DNA of 19,938 nt from an uncultured Clostridia bacterium (GCA_934292955.1 CAKQXZ010000035.1:1-19938), one strand, 5' to 3'. Shown: positions 6,907 to 15,961, counted from the stretch's first letter. Translations and numbers: made by a program. The notes: a model not told the origin generated them from the sequence alone.

Positions 6907-7403
6907 TCACCCCTGAGCGGTTAAAATCGAAGTTAAGACGTTGCCGTCAACCGTAGACGGAGATATCAATCCGTTCAGATGATAAATCGTCGGAACAATA
7001 TCGACCGTTCGGCAGACGGGAGCATAAGAGAATCCGCTCTTGATTCCCCTGCCGCTGAAAAATAGAATCGTATGTCTTTGAGCATAAGAGCCGTGCTCTG
7101 CAGCCGATGTCGAAAAAGCATAACCGACATCGCAATCGACAACCAAATCCCCTAAATTTTTAGGGGTATTCATTTGGTCTAATTGCGCTCTGTCGTAAAC
7201 GTTGGCTACACCCGTAATATTTGATAATGCAGTTATAAGCGTAGATTGTTCGATTGACGTTAACGGCTTTCTAAATAAATCTGAGCCGCACCGCTAGCCA
7301 AATTATAAACAATTTTAGTTTGGCTATCAAAAGGTCCCATATCGAGAGCCGCGTTTTCAAAAGGGATATTCGTGCTTTGCAATTTTTTTATTAAACACTC
7401 CAT
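6907..7403 (-). pseudogene. N-terminally truncated, frameshifted alkaline-phosphatase-superfamily remnant
   Basis: An ATG at 7403 overlaps the stop of the upstream phosphodiesterase gene (TAATG). The first frame reads ECLIKKLQSTNIPFENAALD and on to GAAQIYL, then stops at TAA near 7258. A shifted frame resumes with KPLTSIEQSTLITALSN and ITGVANVYDRAQL, and ends with AAEHGSYAQRHTILFFSGRG and VDIVPTIYHL. The last part matches the C-terminal metal-binding half of sulfatase/phosphodiesterase-type enzymes (the 'HG.....VP..F.GPG...' region). The N-terminal half with the nucleophile is missing. The shift lies around 7264-7275. It looks like the tail of a second, tandem enzyme gene lost by deletion. 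Confidence 0.65.
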
Positions 7404-8632
7404 TATATTTCTATCGGCTTAACGGTGCTGTCCTTCAGCGTCAGATTAAAATAGTTTTTTAATATTGACGGCAGTAGTTCAATTACGTTTACTTTATCGG
7501 TATAAATTTGACCTTTATGATTTACGTTGCCGAATACAAGACCGAAAATATGTTGAGAGGTTTCGTGAAAGGAATCGTGACTTGCCCCGAAATAATTCTC
7601 TTCGCAATCCTTTTTATAGAAATGATTGCCGTAAGTCGGGCTGATAAGCATATCGGGACCTCTTTCATCAAGCCCGTAGTTTTTTTCCATTTCCTCTTTC
7701 ACAAACACTCTGTCCACATAGTCCTTGCTTTCAAGCAAACTTATCAAGCGTTCTCGTTGTGAAGAAGTTATGGGCTTTATAAAATAAAGCGAAAGCTCTA
7801 TTGTATAAGGTAGCGCGATAATTTGCGATTCGTCGTCAAAATCAAAAGCCGAGTCCGCTTTTATTCCGGATTTATTTATTAAATCAAGGACATCAGACAA
7901 TTTTGATTTGCCGAAAAACGGAGTCATTCCGTGATCGGTGGCGATCAAAATTATCAAATCGTCATAAAGCCCCGTGCTTTTACAAATATTTATAAATTCA
8001 TCCAGCTCTTGTTGAAACTCGACCAGACAATCAATAATATCTTTTTGTCTGTATTCGAAGTTATGCCTTTTGGGAACGTCGCCGTAATCGTTATTATGCC
8101 CGAGAGAGTCTATATCGTCAAAATATACCGCCATAAAGTCCGGAAATTCTTTGAAAGACATTTTTTTCTCACCGCTTATTACGTATTTTCCTTGGACTAT
8201 ATCCTTCAATATCTTAAATCTGTCCTTAAAATTACTGTGCGCCAACGGACTTTTGATATAAGTATTGCCCTCGACGCCTTCCTTGCAAGGGTTATCTTCC
8301 AGCATAAACTGGTGTAGCGAGCAAACGGTCTTATTGCTTTTCAAAAAAACATCGGCTACGTTTTCGGCGTCAAAGGTACGTTTATGTTTGACGATTTGTA
8401 AAGACTTTTTATCGAAATGCTGATAAAAATTATGCGTTTTGTTGCTGTAAGCCCCGCAAAGAATAGCACTTTGCATCGGGTTCGTAATGGACACGAGTCC
8501 GCTCGATAAATTGTGAAAAAACGTTCCGTCTCCCGCCAATTTATCAAATATTTGCGATTTTCCTTCCTTTTTCAGCCGTTCATAGTAAGAATAGGAAAAT
8601 CCGTCGATATTTATATATAATAATTTTTTCAT
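7403..8632 (-). CDS. Alkaline-phosphatase-superfamily phosphodiesterase/phosphatase
   Basis: This 409-residue protein of the type I phosphodiesterase/nucleotide pyrophosphatase group has metal ligands visible in the expected order. They are D10 in INIDGF, a probable Thr/Ser nucleophile in SITNPMQSAILCG (about residues 60-75), FDDIDSLGH, ATDHGM, and a late His in GASHDSFH. There is no signal peptide, so it should act in the cytoplasm, unlike most relatives known to me. The start at 8632 gives the family-like MKKLLYINIDGF. The start codon overlaps the GNAT stop in ATGA. The enzyme could remove phosphate or cleave a phosphodiester from an imported glycoconjugate. Substrate and bond type cannot be read from sequence. 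Other members of the superfamily are phosphomutases and phosphonatases. Confidence 0.85.
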   Translation of the reverse strand: MKKLLYINIDGFSYSYYERLKKEGKSQIFDKLAGDGTFFHNLSSGLVSITNPMQSAILCGAYSNKTHNFYQHFDKKSLQIVKHKRTFDAENVADVFLKSNKTVCSLHQFMLEDNPCKEGVEGNTYIKSPLAHSNFKDRFKILKDIVQGKYVISGEKKMSFKEFPDFMAVYFDDIDSLGHNNDYGDVPKRHNFEYRQKDIIDCLVEFQQELDEFINICKSTGLYDDLIILIATDHGMTPFFGKSKLSDVLDLINKSGIKADSAFDFDDESQIIALPYTIELSLYFIKPITSSQRERLISLLESKDYVDRVFVKEEMEKNYGLDERGPDMLISPTYGNHFYKKDCEENYFGASHDSFHETSQHIFGLVFGNVNHKGQIYTDKVNVIELLPSILKNYFNLTLKDSTVKPIEI

Positions 8633-9666
8633 ATACACTCCAAGCAAGTAAAACTTGCGGGGATTATCGGACGGATAATTTCCGATATCGTATCGTTTTG
8701 TTCGCAATAATTAAATAACGCGTAAACAAATTCCGACGACTTATATTTCTTATCGCATAAGCCGTCCGTTTCTTCGACGCATACGTTTCCCCGATCGATT
8801 TTCAGCCTGTAACCTTTGCCGTCCACGTTAAAATGATATTTCCGCATTTCTCTGTTTTTCGCAACGCAGGTTTGTTCGATAAATTTTTTAATATTCAAAA
8901 CGTTTATACTCGTTTTTAATTTGACGGTGTAACCCTTAGCGTTCTTTGCAAGGCGAGAATCGTGACAATTGTAAGGCGATTCGGCGTAAATAGCGGTTTG
9001 ATTGTAACTTTGTCCTATTGAATTCAAGACTTCATAAAAATCGATATCCCCGTAACATTCTAAAACAACAGCGTTTTTTTCATCATAAACCGCATAAGAA
9101 TATTTATCGTTGAGATGAAGCTTCAAAACGGTATTTCCGTTGGTCTTCAAAACGTCCGAGAAATTTTCCTTAAGCCGGCAAACGCCGATATTATATTTTC
9201 GATAAATGTCATAAAGCAGTTTTTCGTCTTTGGACTCGGCGCGCTCGCACTTTACTGCGGATAAATTTTTTGACACCGAAAATTTATAAGTATAGCTTTC
9301 AATAACCTTGGAAAAACCGAAATGCTCGTATCTCGATTTATCGCCATTCAGCGTAGCTATATCGTTATCAAAATAATTTTCTTTTTTCAGATATTCGAAA
9401 AAGCCGCTCATAACGCCTTGGTTTCTGTATTGCCGAGCTACGCATACCGTACCGATCGACATGCATTTTAAGTTTTTATAAGCAAATTCGTATATTGAAA
9501 ACATGCCCGCCATGCTTTCGCCGCAGAAAGCCGTAAAAGTTTTTCCGATAGTATCGTGCAAATAAATTTTGGGCTCGATCTTTTTGAAGTCGGTTTCAAA
9601 CTGTTCGTTCGCAAATTCTATCGCGGCTTCCGCTTCCTTGATGGTTTCAACCTTTTTTATGACCAT
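8629..9666 (-). CDS. GNAT-family N-acetyltransferase (Eis-like architecture)
   Basis: In this 345-residue protein, residues about 1-135 form a GNAT domain with the acetyl-CoA loop RQYRNQGVMSGFFEYL and the following TLNGDKSRYEHFGF segment. That last block (N/G-x-x-x-x-Y/F-x-x-x-G-F) is typical of GNATs that end strand 6 in 'YE.FGF'. The remaining two-thirds include a second, weaker half and a C-terminal region (INVLNIKKFIEQ..., YRLKIDRGNVCVEE) resembling the SCP2-like tail of Eis-type acetyltransferases. That comparison is tentative. It starts 2 bases after the RDD stop and overlaps the phosphodiesterase gene by 4 bases. It may acetylate a sugar amine freed by the ChbG-type deacetylase, or an amino group on another metabolite. 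This is inference. Confidence 0.82.
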   Translation of the reverse strand: MVIKKVETIKEAEAAIEFANEQFETDFKKIEPKIYLHDTIGKTFTAFCGESMAGMFSIYEFAYKNLKCMSIGTVCVARQYRNQGVMSGFFEYLKKENYFDNDIATLNGDKSRYEHFGFSKVIESYTYKFSVSKNLSAVKCERAESKDEKLLYDIYRKYNIGVCRLKENFSDVLKTNGNTVLKLHLNDKYSYAVYDEKNAVVLECYGDIDFYEVLNSIGQSYNQTAIYAESPYNCHDSRLAKNAKGYTVKLKTSINVLNIKKFIEQTCVAKNREMRKYHFNVDGKGYRLKIDRGNVCVEETDGLCDKKYKSSEFVYALFNYCEQNDTISEIIRPIIPASFTCLECI

Positions 9667-9667
9667 T

Positions 9668-10159
9668 TTACACCTGTTCCACGGTAATCGATCTTCCCAA
9701 TAAATCTCTTATGGTTTTGCCGTCTTCGGTAAACAGCAGCATGAACATGGAGACAAAAAGGGGTATTACAAAAAGCGTTTCAATTATCGCTCTTCCGAGG
9801 AGCTCTCTCAGAAATAACCTCGGCACGCTTAATTCCTCACCCGTATCTCTGCTGACCAAATTAATTTTAAAAATAAGCTTGCCGACAGTTCTTCCCTTTC
9901 CCAAAACAGCGGGTACAAGACAATAATATAACACTTCGACAAACATCAGCTTAAAGATAAAACTGACGTATAGCTTGATTATCGCTTCGGCAAAAATATC
10001 TGCCGCGCCCACGGCGTCGGGGTCAAGCGTTTCCAACAAGACGTTTACTTTTTCCAAATCCTTTTTCGTCAACAAATACCAAAAAACAAAAAGAATAAAA
10101 AAATCGATAATATAAGCCCCGAATCTTTTAATTTTAGGCGCAAAAGTTACTTCTTCCAC
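9668..10159 (-). CDS. RDD-family integral membrane protein
   Basis: This 163-residue protein opens with KRFGAYIIDFFILFVFWYLL (the 'R..A..ID' signature of RDD proteins in TM1), has a second helix (LYVSFIFKLMFVEVLYYCLVP), and then GKGRTVGKLIFKINLVSRDTG. The G-(R/K)-T-x-G-K block is also typical. It is followed by LFLRELLGR and a third helix ending in IPLFVSMFMLLF. The start is GTG 10159, three bases after the previous stop, with AAAGGTATCGGG upstream. RDD proteins are small membrane proteins of mostly unknown function; some are implicated in ion homeostasis. Its place between the oxidoreductase and the acetyltransferase gives no direct role. Confidence 0.88.
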   Translation of the reverse strand: MEEVTFAPKIKRFGAYIIDFFILFVFWYLLTKKDLEKVNVLLETLDPDAVGAADIFAEAIIKLYVSFIFKLMFVEVLYYCLVPAVLGKGRTVGKLIFKINLVSRDTGEELSVPRLFLRELLGRAIIETLFVIPLFVSMFMLLFTEDGKTIRDLLGRSITVEQV

Positions 10160-10162
10160 TGT

Positions 10163-11425
10163 TCACCCGATACCTTTCATAAATTCTTCCACATTTTGAA
10201 CCTGTCCGCCGTTCAGTCTTGATTTTTCCGCAAAAAGCGCCATAACATGTGACTCGATCGACTTATCGAGCGACGATTCCATCGGCAAAGACTGCACGTA
10301 TTTATCCATAAAGGTCTTTATAAAATCTTTATCCGCACCGCCGTGTCCGCCCTCCGCTATATCAAGATCAATAACGGTTGTCTTATCGGTTCTGAAATCG
10401 GTGGTCTCTATAATGTAAGGTTTTTCTATCCCGCGGATTTCCCCGTACTCGCACATAATTTTAATCGATCTGTTGACTTTTGCCGTAAAAGCCGACAGGC
10501 TGAAAGTAGCGGTTACTCCGTCGTCGAACAGAATCGAGGAGGACTGATGATCGCAAACGTTATTGTCGCATTTGAACACGCACCTGCCGTACTTATTGTT
10601 GCCGAGACTCTCGTTGATTTTTTCGACGCTGGACATATCGAATACGATCGATTTGATTTTTTTTGTTCCGTAAATACGTACGGCGGAATAGGCGCAAACG
10701 TCTTTTTGAGGACAGTTTATACATTTTTCAGCCATTGTTTCCGCGTTATAATTTTTTTCGCAAAAAAAACTCAGGCTGCCCACGGAAGAAATGGTTTTCG
10801 CTCTCTTATCCCCCAAGAGATATAACAGTATATCCATATCGTGGCAGCTTTTTGTCATAATAAGCGGTCCGCTGGTTTCGGAGTTATTCCACGGACCGCG
10901 CACGTAACTGTGCGCGTAGTGATAATACCCTATATTTTCGTTATGCGCTATCGAAACCACCTTGCCGAGCCGCTCGGAATCGATAATTTCCTTTAACTTA
11001 TTGAAAAATTTACTATACCTCAAAACATGACAAACCGCTACAGTAACGCCCGGATGTTTTTTATAACATTCATATAAACTCGTTATTTCGTTTATATTGC
11101 TTGAAATAGGTTTTTCAAGAATTAAATCGTAGCCTTTCCCGATAAGCGCGGTCGCCTCTCTGTAATGCAAACCGTCCTGCGTGCCTATGACGGCAACATC
11201 GGACAATCTCGGCTTTTCCATTAAAGCCAAGTCGCTTTCAAAAACATTTCGGGAGGGAACATCAAATTCTTTGGCGGCATTTTCTCTTTTTTCCTTGTCC
11301 GGTTCGGCAATAGCCGACACTTCGAATTTCCCCGCAAAAAGCTCTTTTAACGCATTTAGGTAGGCGCGTGAGCGCCCACCTAAACCTATTATCGAAAACG
11401 ATACCCTGTCTTTTGAAATTCTCAT
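10163..11425 (-). CDS. Gfo/Idh/MocA-family NAD(P)-dependent oxidoreductase
   Basis: This 420-residue enzyme has an N-terminal Rossmann fold with a G-L-G-G-R motif (residues 14-18), the EKP motif at 104-106 that binds the nicotinamide side, and a likely catalytic His in KSCHDMD (His195). The family oxidises or epimerises sugars and cyclitols, and some members are NAD-dependent glycosidases. A C-x2-C-x5-C cluster (235, 238, 244) in a central insertion probably binds metal; I recall similar clusters in some other family members. It starts by overlapping the binding-protein stop (TAATG). A plausible role is redox conversion of the sugar released in the cell. The substrate is unknown. Confidence 0.9.
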   Translation of the reverse strand: MRISKDRVSFSIIGLGGRSRAYLNALKELFAGKFEVSAIAEPDKEKRENAAKEFDVPSRNVFESDLALMEKPRLSDVAVIGTQDGLHYREATALIGKGYDLILEKPISSNINEITSLYECYKKHPGVTVAVCHVLRYSKFFNKLKEIIDSERLGKVVSIAHNENIGYYHYAHSYVRGPWNNSETSGPLIMTKSCHDMDILLYLLGDKRAKTISSVGSLSFFCEKNYNAETMAEKCINCPQKDVCAYSAVRIYGTKKIKSIVFDMSSVEKINESLGNNKYGRCVFKCDNNVCDHQSSSILFDDGVTATFSLSAFTAKVNRSIKIMCEYGEIRGIEKPYIIETTDFRTDKTTVIDLDIAEGGHGGADKDFIKTFMDKYVQSLPMESSLDKSIESHVMALFAEKSRLNGGQVQNVEEFMKGIG

Positions 11426-12825
11426 TACTGATTGGCCTCTATTGTGTACTGAGCCCTTTCCGTAACCGCTTTAACGATTTCCTCGATGCTCATATTCGGC
11501 TCGGTCCAGATATATTTGCAATATTTGTTGATTTCGGAATCGCAGGCGACTTTGGCTTTTCCCTGCGGAGATTTAACGCCGAATATCATCAGTTCCGCAG
11601 CCGTTTTCAACAGCGGGGTTTCCTCGTAAATCTCAACCAATTCGGGTTCATTCATGGCGGCGGGGTGTAACGGCAAATATCCCGACGCCTTACACATTTT
11701 GGCTATATTCGACGGTTTGTTGAGCCATCTTAAAAATTCCGCCGCAGCGTCTATTTCTTTTTGAGGCTTATTATTCAAAATAACGATGCCCGAACCGCCC
11801 TGATTCGTAAAATAGTCGGTTTTCTTGGGGAACGGCAACACTTCCAGCTCGTAATTGTTTTCTTTCGCCTGCTTCGAGAAGCTGACTATATTGGACGAAG
11901 TTGTGTATATCATCCCCACTTTTTGCTCGTAAAATTCCGAAACGATAATCGTTCCGTGATTCGAACGGGAATTAGGGTTCAACATGCAATTTTCGGTAAC
12001 CAAAGAGCGCCAGAATTCAAGTCCTTTGGCAAACTTATCGTCCTTGGTAAACGCAAGCTCGGTAACCGTTTTATTATATAAGCTTCCGCCCTGCTGATAC
12101 ATCATTCCGATCGGATCCAAAGAGTTGGAGGCAAACCCGTAAATCCCTTTTTTGGTATCGGTAACCTTCTTTGCCGCTGCGATAAACTTATCCCAAGTCC
12201 AATCGTCGCCTTTGGGCTGTTTGATTATGTCTGCGGCAGTCGGCAAAGTAACGCCCTTAGAACTCATCAACGTTTTATTTGCGACTATAATGTTGCTCGC
12301 GCTCGGGAAATAAGGATTTAATACAAATGCGCCGTTATACAACGAATATTGAAGCAGCCCCTGATTTTGCGCCTGCAATTCTTCATATGTAAACACTCTG
12401 CGAAGATCTATCGTTTTCGACGCGAACAGAGGAACGGACGAAACGCCTATCGCCGATATAACGGGATTGTTTCCTGACAGGATCGACGCCTGAAGCTTTT
12501 CGTTAAGCGTGCTTGATTTGCCTTGATACTCAACGGTTACCGTAATATTTTTTCCCGGATTGTTCGTCGCTTGTTCCTGATTGAACAAATCCGCCAGCGT
12601 CTGAATACCGACGCCCATCGTAGATGTGGCGGAGTTCGGTATCCACATGGTAATATTGACGGGTTCCGAGGGCTTTGACGTTATCATTTCCCAATTCTTT
12701 CCTTCCGGATAAAGTTCCCCGTCAACGATCTTAGACGGACCCTGCGAACATGAACATAATCCGAAGATCATAAAGGCTAACGTCGCAGCAAACAACATTG
12801 AGCTAAATTTCCTACTCTTTCTCAT
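11425..12825 (-). CDS. ABC transporter extracellular solute-binding lipoprotein (family 1)
   Basis: This 466-residue protein has a basic start (MRKSRKF), a hydrophobic stretch and a lipobox LCSC with Cys26 as the likely lipidated residue. The mature protein has the family 1 pattern: PVNITMWIPNSATSTMGVGIQ near the start, NNPVISAIGVSSVPLFASK, GDDWTWDKFIAAAKKVTDTKKG, YGFASNSL, and a late ADxxKxFLxWL-like segment (EIDAAAEFLRWLNKPSNI). These fit sugar-binding proteins. AAGGAGA precedes ATG 12825. It is anchored outside the membrane and hands its ligand to the two permeases encoded just upstream. The ligand cannot be read from sequence. Confidence 0.92.
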   Translation of the reverse strand: MRKSRKFSSMLFAATLAFMIFGLCSCSQGPSKIVDGELYPEGKNWEMITSKPSEPVNITMWIPNSATSTMGVGIQTLADLFNQEQATNNPGKNITVTVEYQGKSSTLNEKLQASILSGNNPVISAIGVSSVPLFASKTIDLRRVFTYEELQAQNQGLLQYSLYNGAFVLNPYFPSASNIIVANKTLMSSKGVTLPTAADIIKQPKGDDWTWDKFIAAAKKVTDTKKGIYGFASNSLDPIGMMYQQGGSLYNKTVTELAFTKDDKFAKGLEFWRSLVTENCMLNPNSRSNHGTIIVSEFYEQKVGMIYTTSSNIVSFSKQAKENNYELEVLPFPKKTDYFTNQGGSGIVILNNKPQKEIDAAAEFLRWLNKPSNIAKMCKASGYLPLHPAAMNEPELVEIYEETPLLKTAAELMIFGVKSPQGKAKVACDSEINKYCKYIWTEPNMSIEEIVKAVTERAQYTIEANQ

Positions 12826-12840
12826 AGTTTTTCTCCTTAA

Positions 12841-13755
12841 CTACTTTTTTACTTTATTTCCAACCATTGACGTTTTAATTTTTCCGCTTGCAAAAATATA
12901 CATCAACAGTATCGGAGCCAATTGAATCATCGTTCCCGCCATGGCAACGTTCCATTGGGGAACACCTTCGTCAACCTGCAACAACCCTCTCAGGGCGACA
13001 GGCAAGGTTCTTAAAGACTCGCTGTTCGTCATAACCAACACCCAATAATATTCGTTCCAGTTGCTTATAAAGGAAGTAATTAAATGAGTTATGAAAATAG
13101 GAGTTACCATAGGAACCATTATTTTTAACATAATTACGCGGTTGGAGGCTTTATCCATTTTTGCGCTTTCGATAACCTCTTTGGGAAGTTGTTTGAACGC
13201 GCCCATAAACATATAAATTCCGAACATGGAAAACAACGAAGGCAAAATCAACCCGCCCCAGGTATCGACAAGCCCCAGCTTGCTATAGAAAAAATAAACC
13301 GGTATAAGAGTCGCTTCGGCGGGGAGCATCATGCCTAAAAACTTTACTCCCCATAAAAATTTTTTACCCTTGAATTCCATCGTGGCAAACGCATAAGCCG
13401 CAGGAATAATCGTTAAGTATTGCAGCCCTATTACCAAAGCCGAATATATCAGCGAATTGCCGATATAATGCGAAATTCTCGCCTGATTCCAGGCAAAAAT
13501 GTAGTTGTCCCATACCGGATTTTTTATTATGATATTCGGATTAAATTTTAAGGCTTCGGTAAGCGGCCTTAAAGACATAGAAGCCATCCAGGCAAACGGA
13601 TAAACAAACATCAACCCTACGCCCAAAGCAAAAAGGCAGTTCAATACTTTCAAAATATATATAAGCCGCCTTTTAACTTTGACCCAAAGTAAAAACTTTT
13701 CTTTATCCTTAATCTCTTTCGGAGAATAAGCGTCGGTATAATTTTCTATCCTCAT
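12841..13755 (-). CDS. Carbohydrate ABC transporter permease (MalG type)
   Basis: This 304-residue protein has six expected membrane helices, the first at about residues 37-58. The EAA loop contacting the ATPase is EVIESAKMDKASNRVIMLK followed by IMVPMVTP (about 195-220). This places it in the MalG/AraQ-like inner membrane permeases. The N-terminal 30 residues are charged and cytoplasmic. The start codon follows the previous stop after three bases, with AAGGATAAACT as a weak RBS region. It pairs with the MalF-like permease. Confidence 0.93.
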   Translation of the reverse strand: MRIENYTDAYSPKEIKDKEKFLLWVKVKRRLIYILKVLNCLFALGVGLMFVYPFAWMASMSLRPLTEALKFNPNIIIKNPVWDNYIFAWNQARISHYIGNSLIYSALVIGLQYLTIIPAAYAFATMEFKGKKFLWGVKFLGMMLPAEATLIPVYFFYSKLGLVDTWGGLILPSLFSMFGIYMFMGAFKQLPKEVIESAKMDKASNRVIMLKIMVPMVTPIFITHLITSFISNWNEYYWVLVMTNSESLRTLPVALRGLLQVDEGVPQWNVAMAGTMIQLAPILLMYIFASGKIKTSMVGNKVKK

Positions 13756-13758
13756 AGT

Positions 13759-14913
13759 TTATCCTTTATCCTTAAACGCTTTATTCGAAATAATCGTAAA
13801 GAAAGCAACCATTATCGTCATGACAATCGCGCCGGCCATTGCCTGACCGTAGTTTGAATTTACCCTGCCCACGGTGTATATCCAATATCCTAAAACTATA
13901 CTCGACCCCTGCGGTCCGCCCTGCGTCATAACATCTATCGCCGCAAACGATTTGAAAGAGTTGATAAATTTCATTACGAACACAAACGAAAGCGTCGGCG
14001 CAAGCAAAGGCAGCGTAATTTTTCTGAGAATCGTAAACCTTCCCGCTTTATCCAGCTTTGCAGCTTCATACACGTCTGACGGAAGAGACTGCAACCCCGC
14101 GATTATTATCAGCGTATAATAGCCTATCGATTTCCATACGGAAACGATTGCAACCGAGATAAGCGACGTTCTCGGATCCAACAGCCATCTCGGACCTTTA
14201 ATTCCGAATACCGCCAATATCTGATTTATTATACCTATAGGATCCAGCATCAGTACCCACAATATGGCTACGGCGACCATCGAAGAAATATGAGGCGTAA
14301 AAATCAAGGTTTGTACTAAATTGTTTATTTTTGTGTTTTTTTGTAGCCATGACGCCATAAGGACGGTTATTACCATCAACAATATAATCGTTATAAAAGC
14401 AAACAGCGCGGTATTGCCGAGAGCCTTCTGGAACTCTATATCTCTGGTAAAAATCATTATAAAGTTTTTGAAGCCGACAAAATAAGAGGAGCCTAAATCG
14501 ACCAAATCCACCTTAAAAAACGCACCGATAATCATAAACAGCGCAGGACAAAGCGTAAAGAAGAAAGCACCGAATGCCGCCGGAATTATATAGATATACG
14601 CCGGGTTTAGCTTTTTGAAAATTTTCCTTTCGATTTTATCGCCCTTCTTTCTCAGCTCGCAATATTTTATATCGAGACGAATTTTCTTATAGTCCGAATA
14701 AGCTTCCAGCTCTTCTTTTGTCAGCGATGACTTATAGTCTTTAAGCTCTTGTTTTAAGTCTTGTATTTTTTTATTGAATTTAAGTTTTTCCGATTTGTCT
14801 TTTTGCGATTTTTTATCGTTTTTTGCCTGATCTATCAAATCGCAAAGTTCGTTATAACGCTTCCCTACCGCTCTTAAATTCTCTAAAGACTCTGTCGATT
14901 GTCTCTTCATCAT
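13759..14913 (-). CDS. Carbohydrate ABC transporter permease (MalF type) with long charged N-terminal extension
   Basis: A 384-residue protein starts at ATG 14913 (GAGGG just upstream; ATG 14910 is possible). The permease core begins at about residue 105 (YIYIIPAAFGAFFFTLCPAL) and includes the EAA loop SDVYEAAKLDKAGRFTILRK followed by ITLPLLAP. Before the core lie about 100 charged residues with a heptad-like, probably coiled-coil character (KLKFNKKIQDLKQELKDYKS, LTKEELEAYSDYKKI). Ordinary MalF-type permeases of Gram-positives have only a short N-terminus. The first about 60 bases overlap the 3' end of the ATPase gene in another frame, an unusually long overlap. A start further into the frame is not evident, because no suitable Met occurs before the first helix. 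Confidence 0.9.
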   Translation of the reverse strand: MMKRQSTESLENLRAVGKRYNELCDLIDQAKNDKKSQKDKSEKLKFNKKIQDLKQELKDYKSSLTKEELEAYSDYKKIRLDIKYCELRKKGDKIERKIFKKLNPAYIYIIPAAFGAFFFTLCPALFMIIGAFFKVDLVDLGSSYFVGFKNFIMIFTRDIEFQKALGNTALFAFITIILLMVITVLMASWLQKNTKINNLVQTLIFTPHISSMVAVAILWVLMLDPIGIINQILAVFGIKGPRWLLDPRTSLISVAIVSVWKSIGYYTLIIIAGLQSLPSDVYEAAKLDKAGRFTILRKITLPLLAPTLSFVFVMKFINSFKSFAAIDVMTQGGPQGSSIVLGYWIYTVGRVNSNYGQAMAGAIVMTIMVAFFTIISNKAFKDKG

Positions 14914-15961
14914 ACACCCTCTTTTCTTGTTCGTCGAAAACATAAATATTCTTTTTCGATATACCGAACGTTAAAATTTCGTCGATTTGTCTGCGATCCT
15001 TGCTCATTTCTTTAACAAAAATTTTCTGGCCGTCTATATTCACCAAATATAAAAACTCCGAACCATGATTTTCAAAGCTGTTTATCTTATCGTTTATTAT
15101 TATCGTATCCAAATCATGGCGCCCGTAGTCGAATATGACGTCTCGCGGTCTGAAGCCTATTTTATAACCGTTTGAGCATTCGATAATATTCATACCCGGA
15201 TCCCCGATAAATTTGGCGACGAACACGCAGTTGGGATCGTTGTGAACCTCGCTGGGCTTTCCTTGCTGCATTACCTTGCCCTTATCCAAAATGACAACGT
15301 TTGTACCCATCGTCATCGCTTCTATCTGATCGTGAGTGACATAAATAAAGGTCGATTGCAATTTTTCATGAAGAGAAATGAGTTCGGAGCGCATATCGCT
15401 TCTCAGCTTGGCATCGAGGTTAGACAGCGGTTCGTCCATTAAAAAACATTCCGGATATTTTGAAATTGCCCTTGCGAGCGCCACTCTCTGTCTTTGACCG
15501 CCCGACATTTTTGCGGGCTTTCTGTTTGCAAATTCCGTCAGTCCTACAACCTCTAACGACTCTTTTACTCTTTCCGCAATTTCAAATTTGGGTATTCTGG
15601 CATTTTTTAACCCGAATTCTATATTTTCCCTTACCGTCATATGAGGATACAAGGCATAGTTCTGAAAAACCATAGCGAGTCCCCTGTCTCCCGGGTCTAA
15701 ATTGGTGATATTTATATCTCCCATTATTATCTGACCGTCGGTAATCGTTTCTAAACCCGCTATCATCCTGAGCAACGTCGTCTTACCGCAGCCCGAAGGT
15801 CCGAGCAAAACGGTAAAGCTACCCGACGGAATAACAATATCGACCCCGTCTATCGCCCTTGTACCCTGAACTTCCGCGCTTTTCTTTTTTTTGAACAACG
15901 ATTTTTTAGGCACGATAGGATCGTATATTTTTACTAAGTTTTTTAATATGATGTCCGCCAT
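14852..15961 (-). CDS. ABC transporter ATP-binding protein (MsmX/UgpC type)
   Basis: This is a 369-residue ATPase that powers the sugar importer. Walker A is GPSGCGKT (54-61), Q-loop Gln100, signature SGGQR (153-157), Walker B FLMDEP (Asp176-Glu177), and H-loop His210 in VTHDQIEAM. The C-terminal regulatory TOBE region is present in part (IGFRPRDVIF) and is followed by strand-rich sequence. An unusual Lys-rich insertion (IVPKKSLFKKKKSAEVQG, about 16-33) separates the first strand from the A-loop. The start follows the ChbG stop, with AAAGG upstream. Carrying its own ATPase, the operon encodes a full importer; many Gram-positive sugar systems instead borrow a shared one. Confidence 0.95.
   Translation of the reverse strand: MADIILKNLVKIYDPIVPKKSLFKKKKSAEVQGTRAIDGVDIVIPSGSFTVLLGPSGCGKTTLLRMIAGLETITDGQIIMGDINITNLDPGDRGLAMVFQNYALYPHMTVRENIEFGLKNARIPKFEIAERVKESLEVVGLTEFANRKPAKMSGGQRQRVALARAISKYPECFLMDEPLSNLDAKLRSDMRSELISLHEKLQSTFIYVTHDQIEAMTMGTNVVILDKGKVMQQGKPSEVHNDPNCVFVAKFIGDPGMNIIECSNGYKIGFRPRDVIFDYGRHDLDTIIINDKINSFENHGSEFLYLVNIDGQKIFVKEMSKDRRQIDEILTFGISKKNIYVFDEQEKRVYDEETIDRVFREFKSGREAL

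Noticed and set aside
7931..8317. A 128-codon + strand open frame
   Set aside because: Antisense shadow of the alkaline-phosphatase-superfamily gene, whose metal motifs are in the - strand frame.
10343..10825. A 160-codon open frame on the + strand
   Set aside because: It lies wholly antisense to the Gfo/Idh gene, which has clear motifs; the frame has no RBS or recognisable domain.
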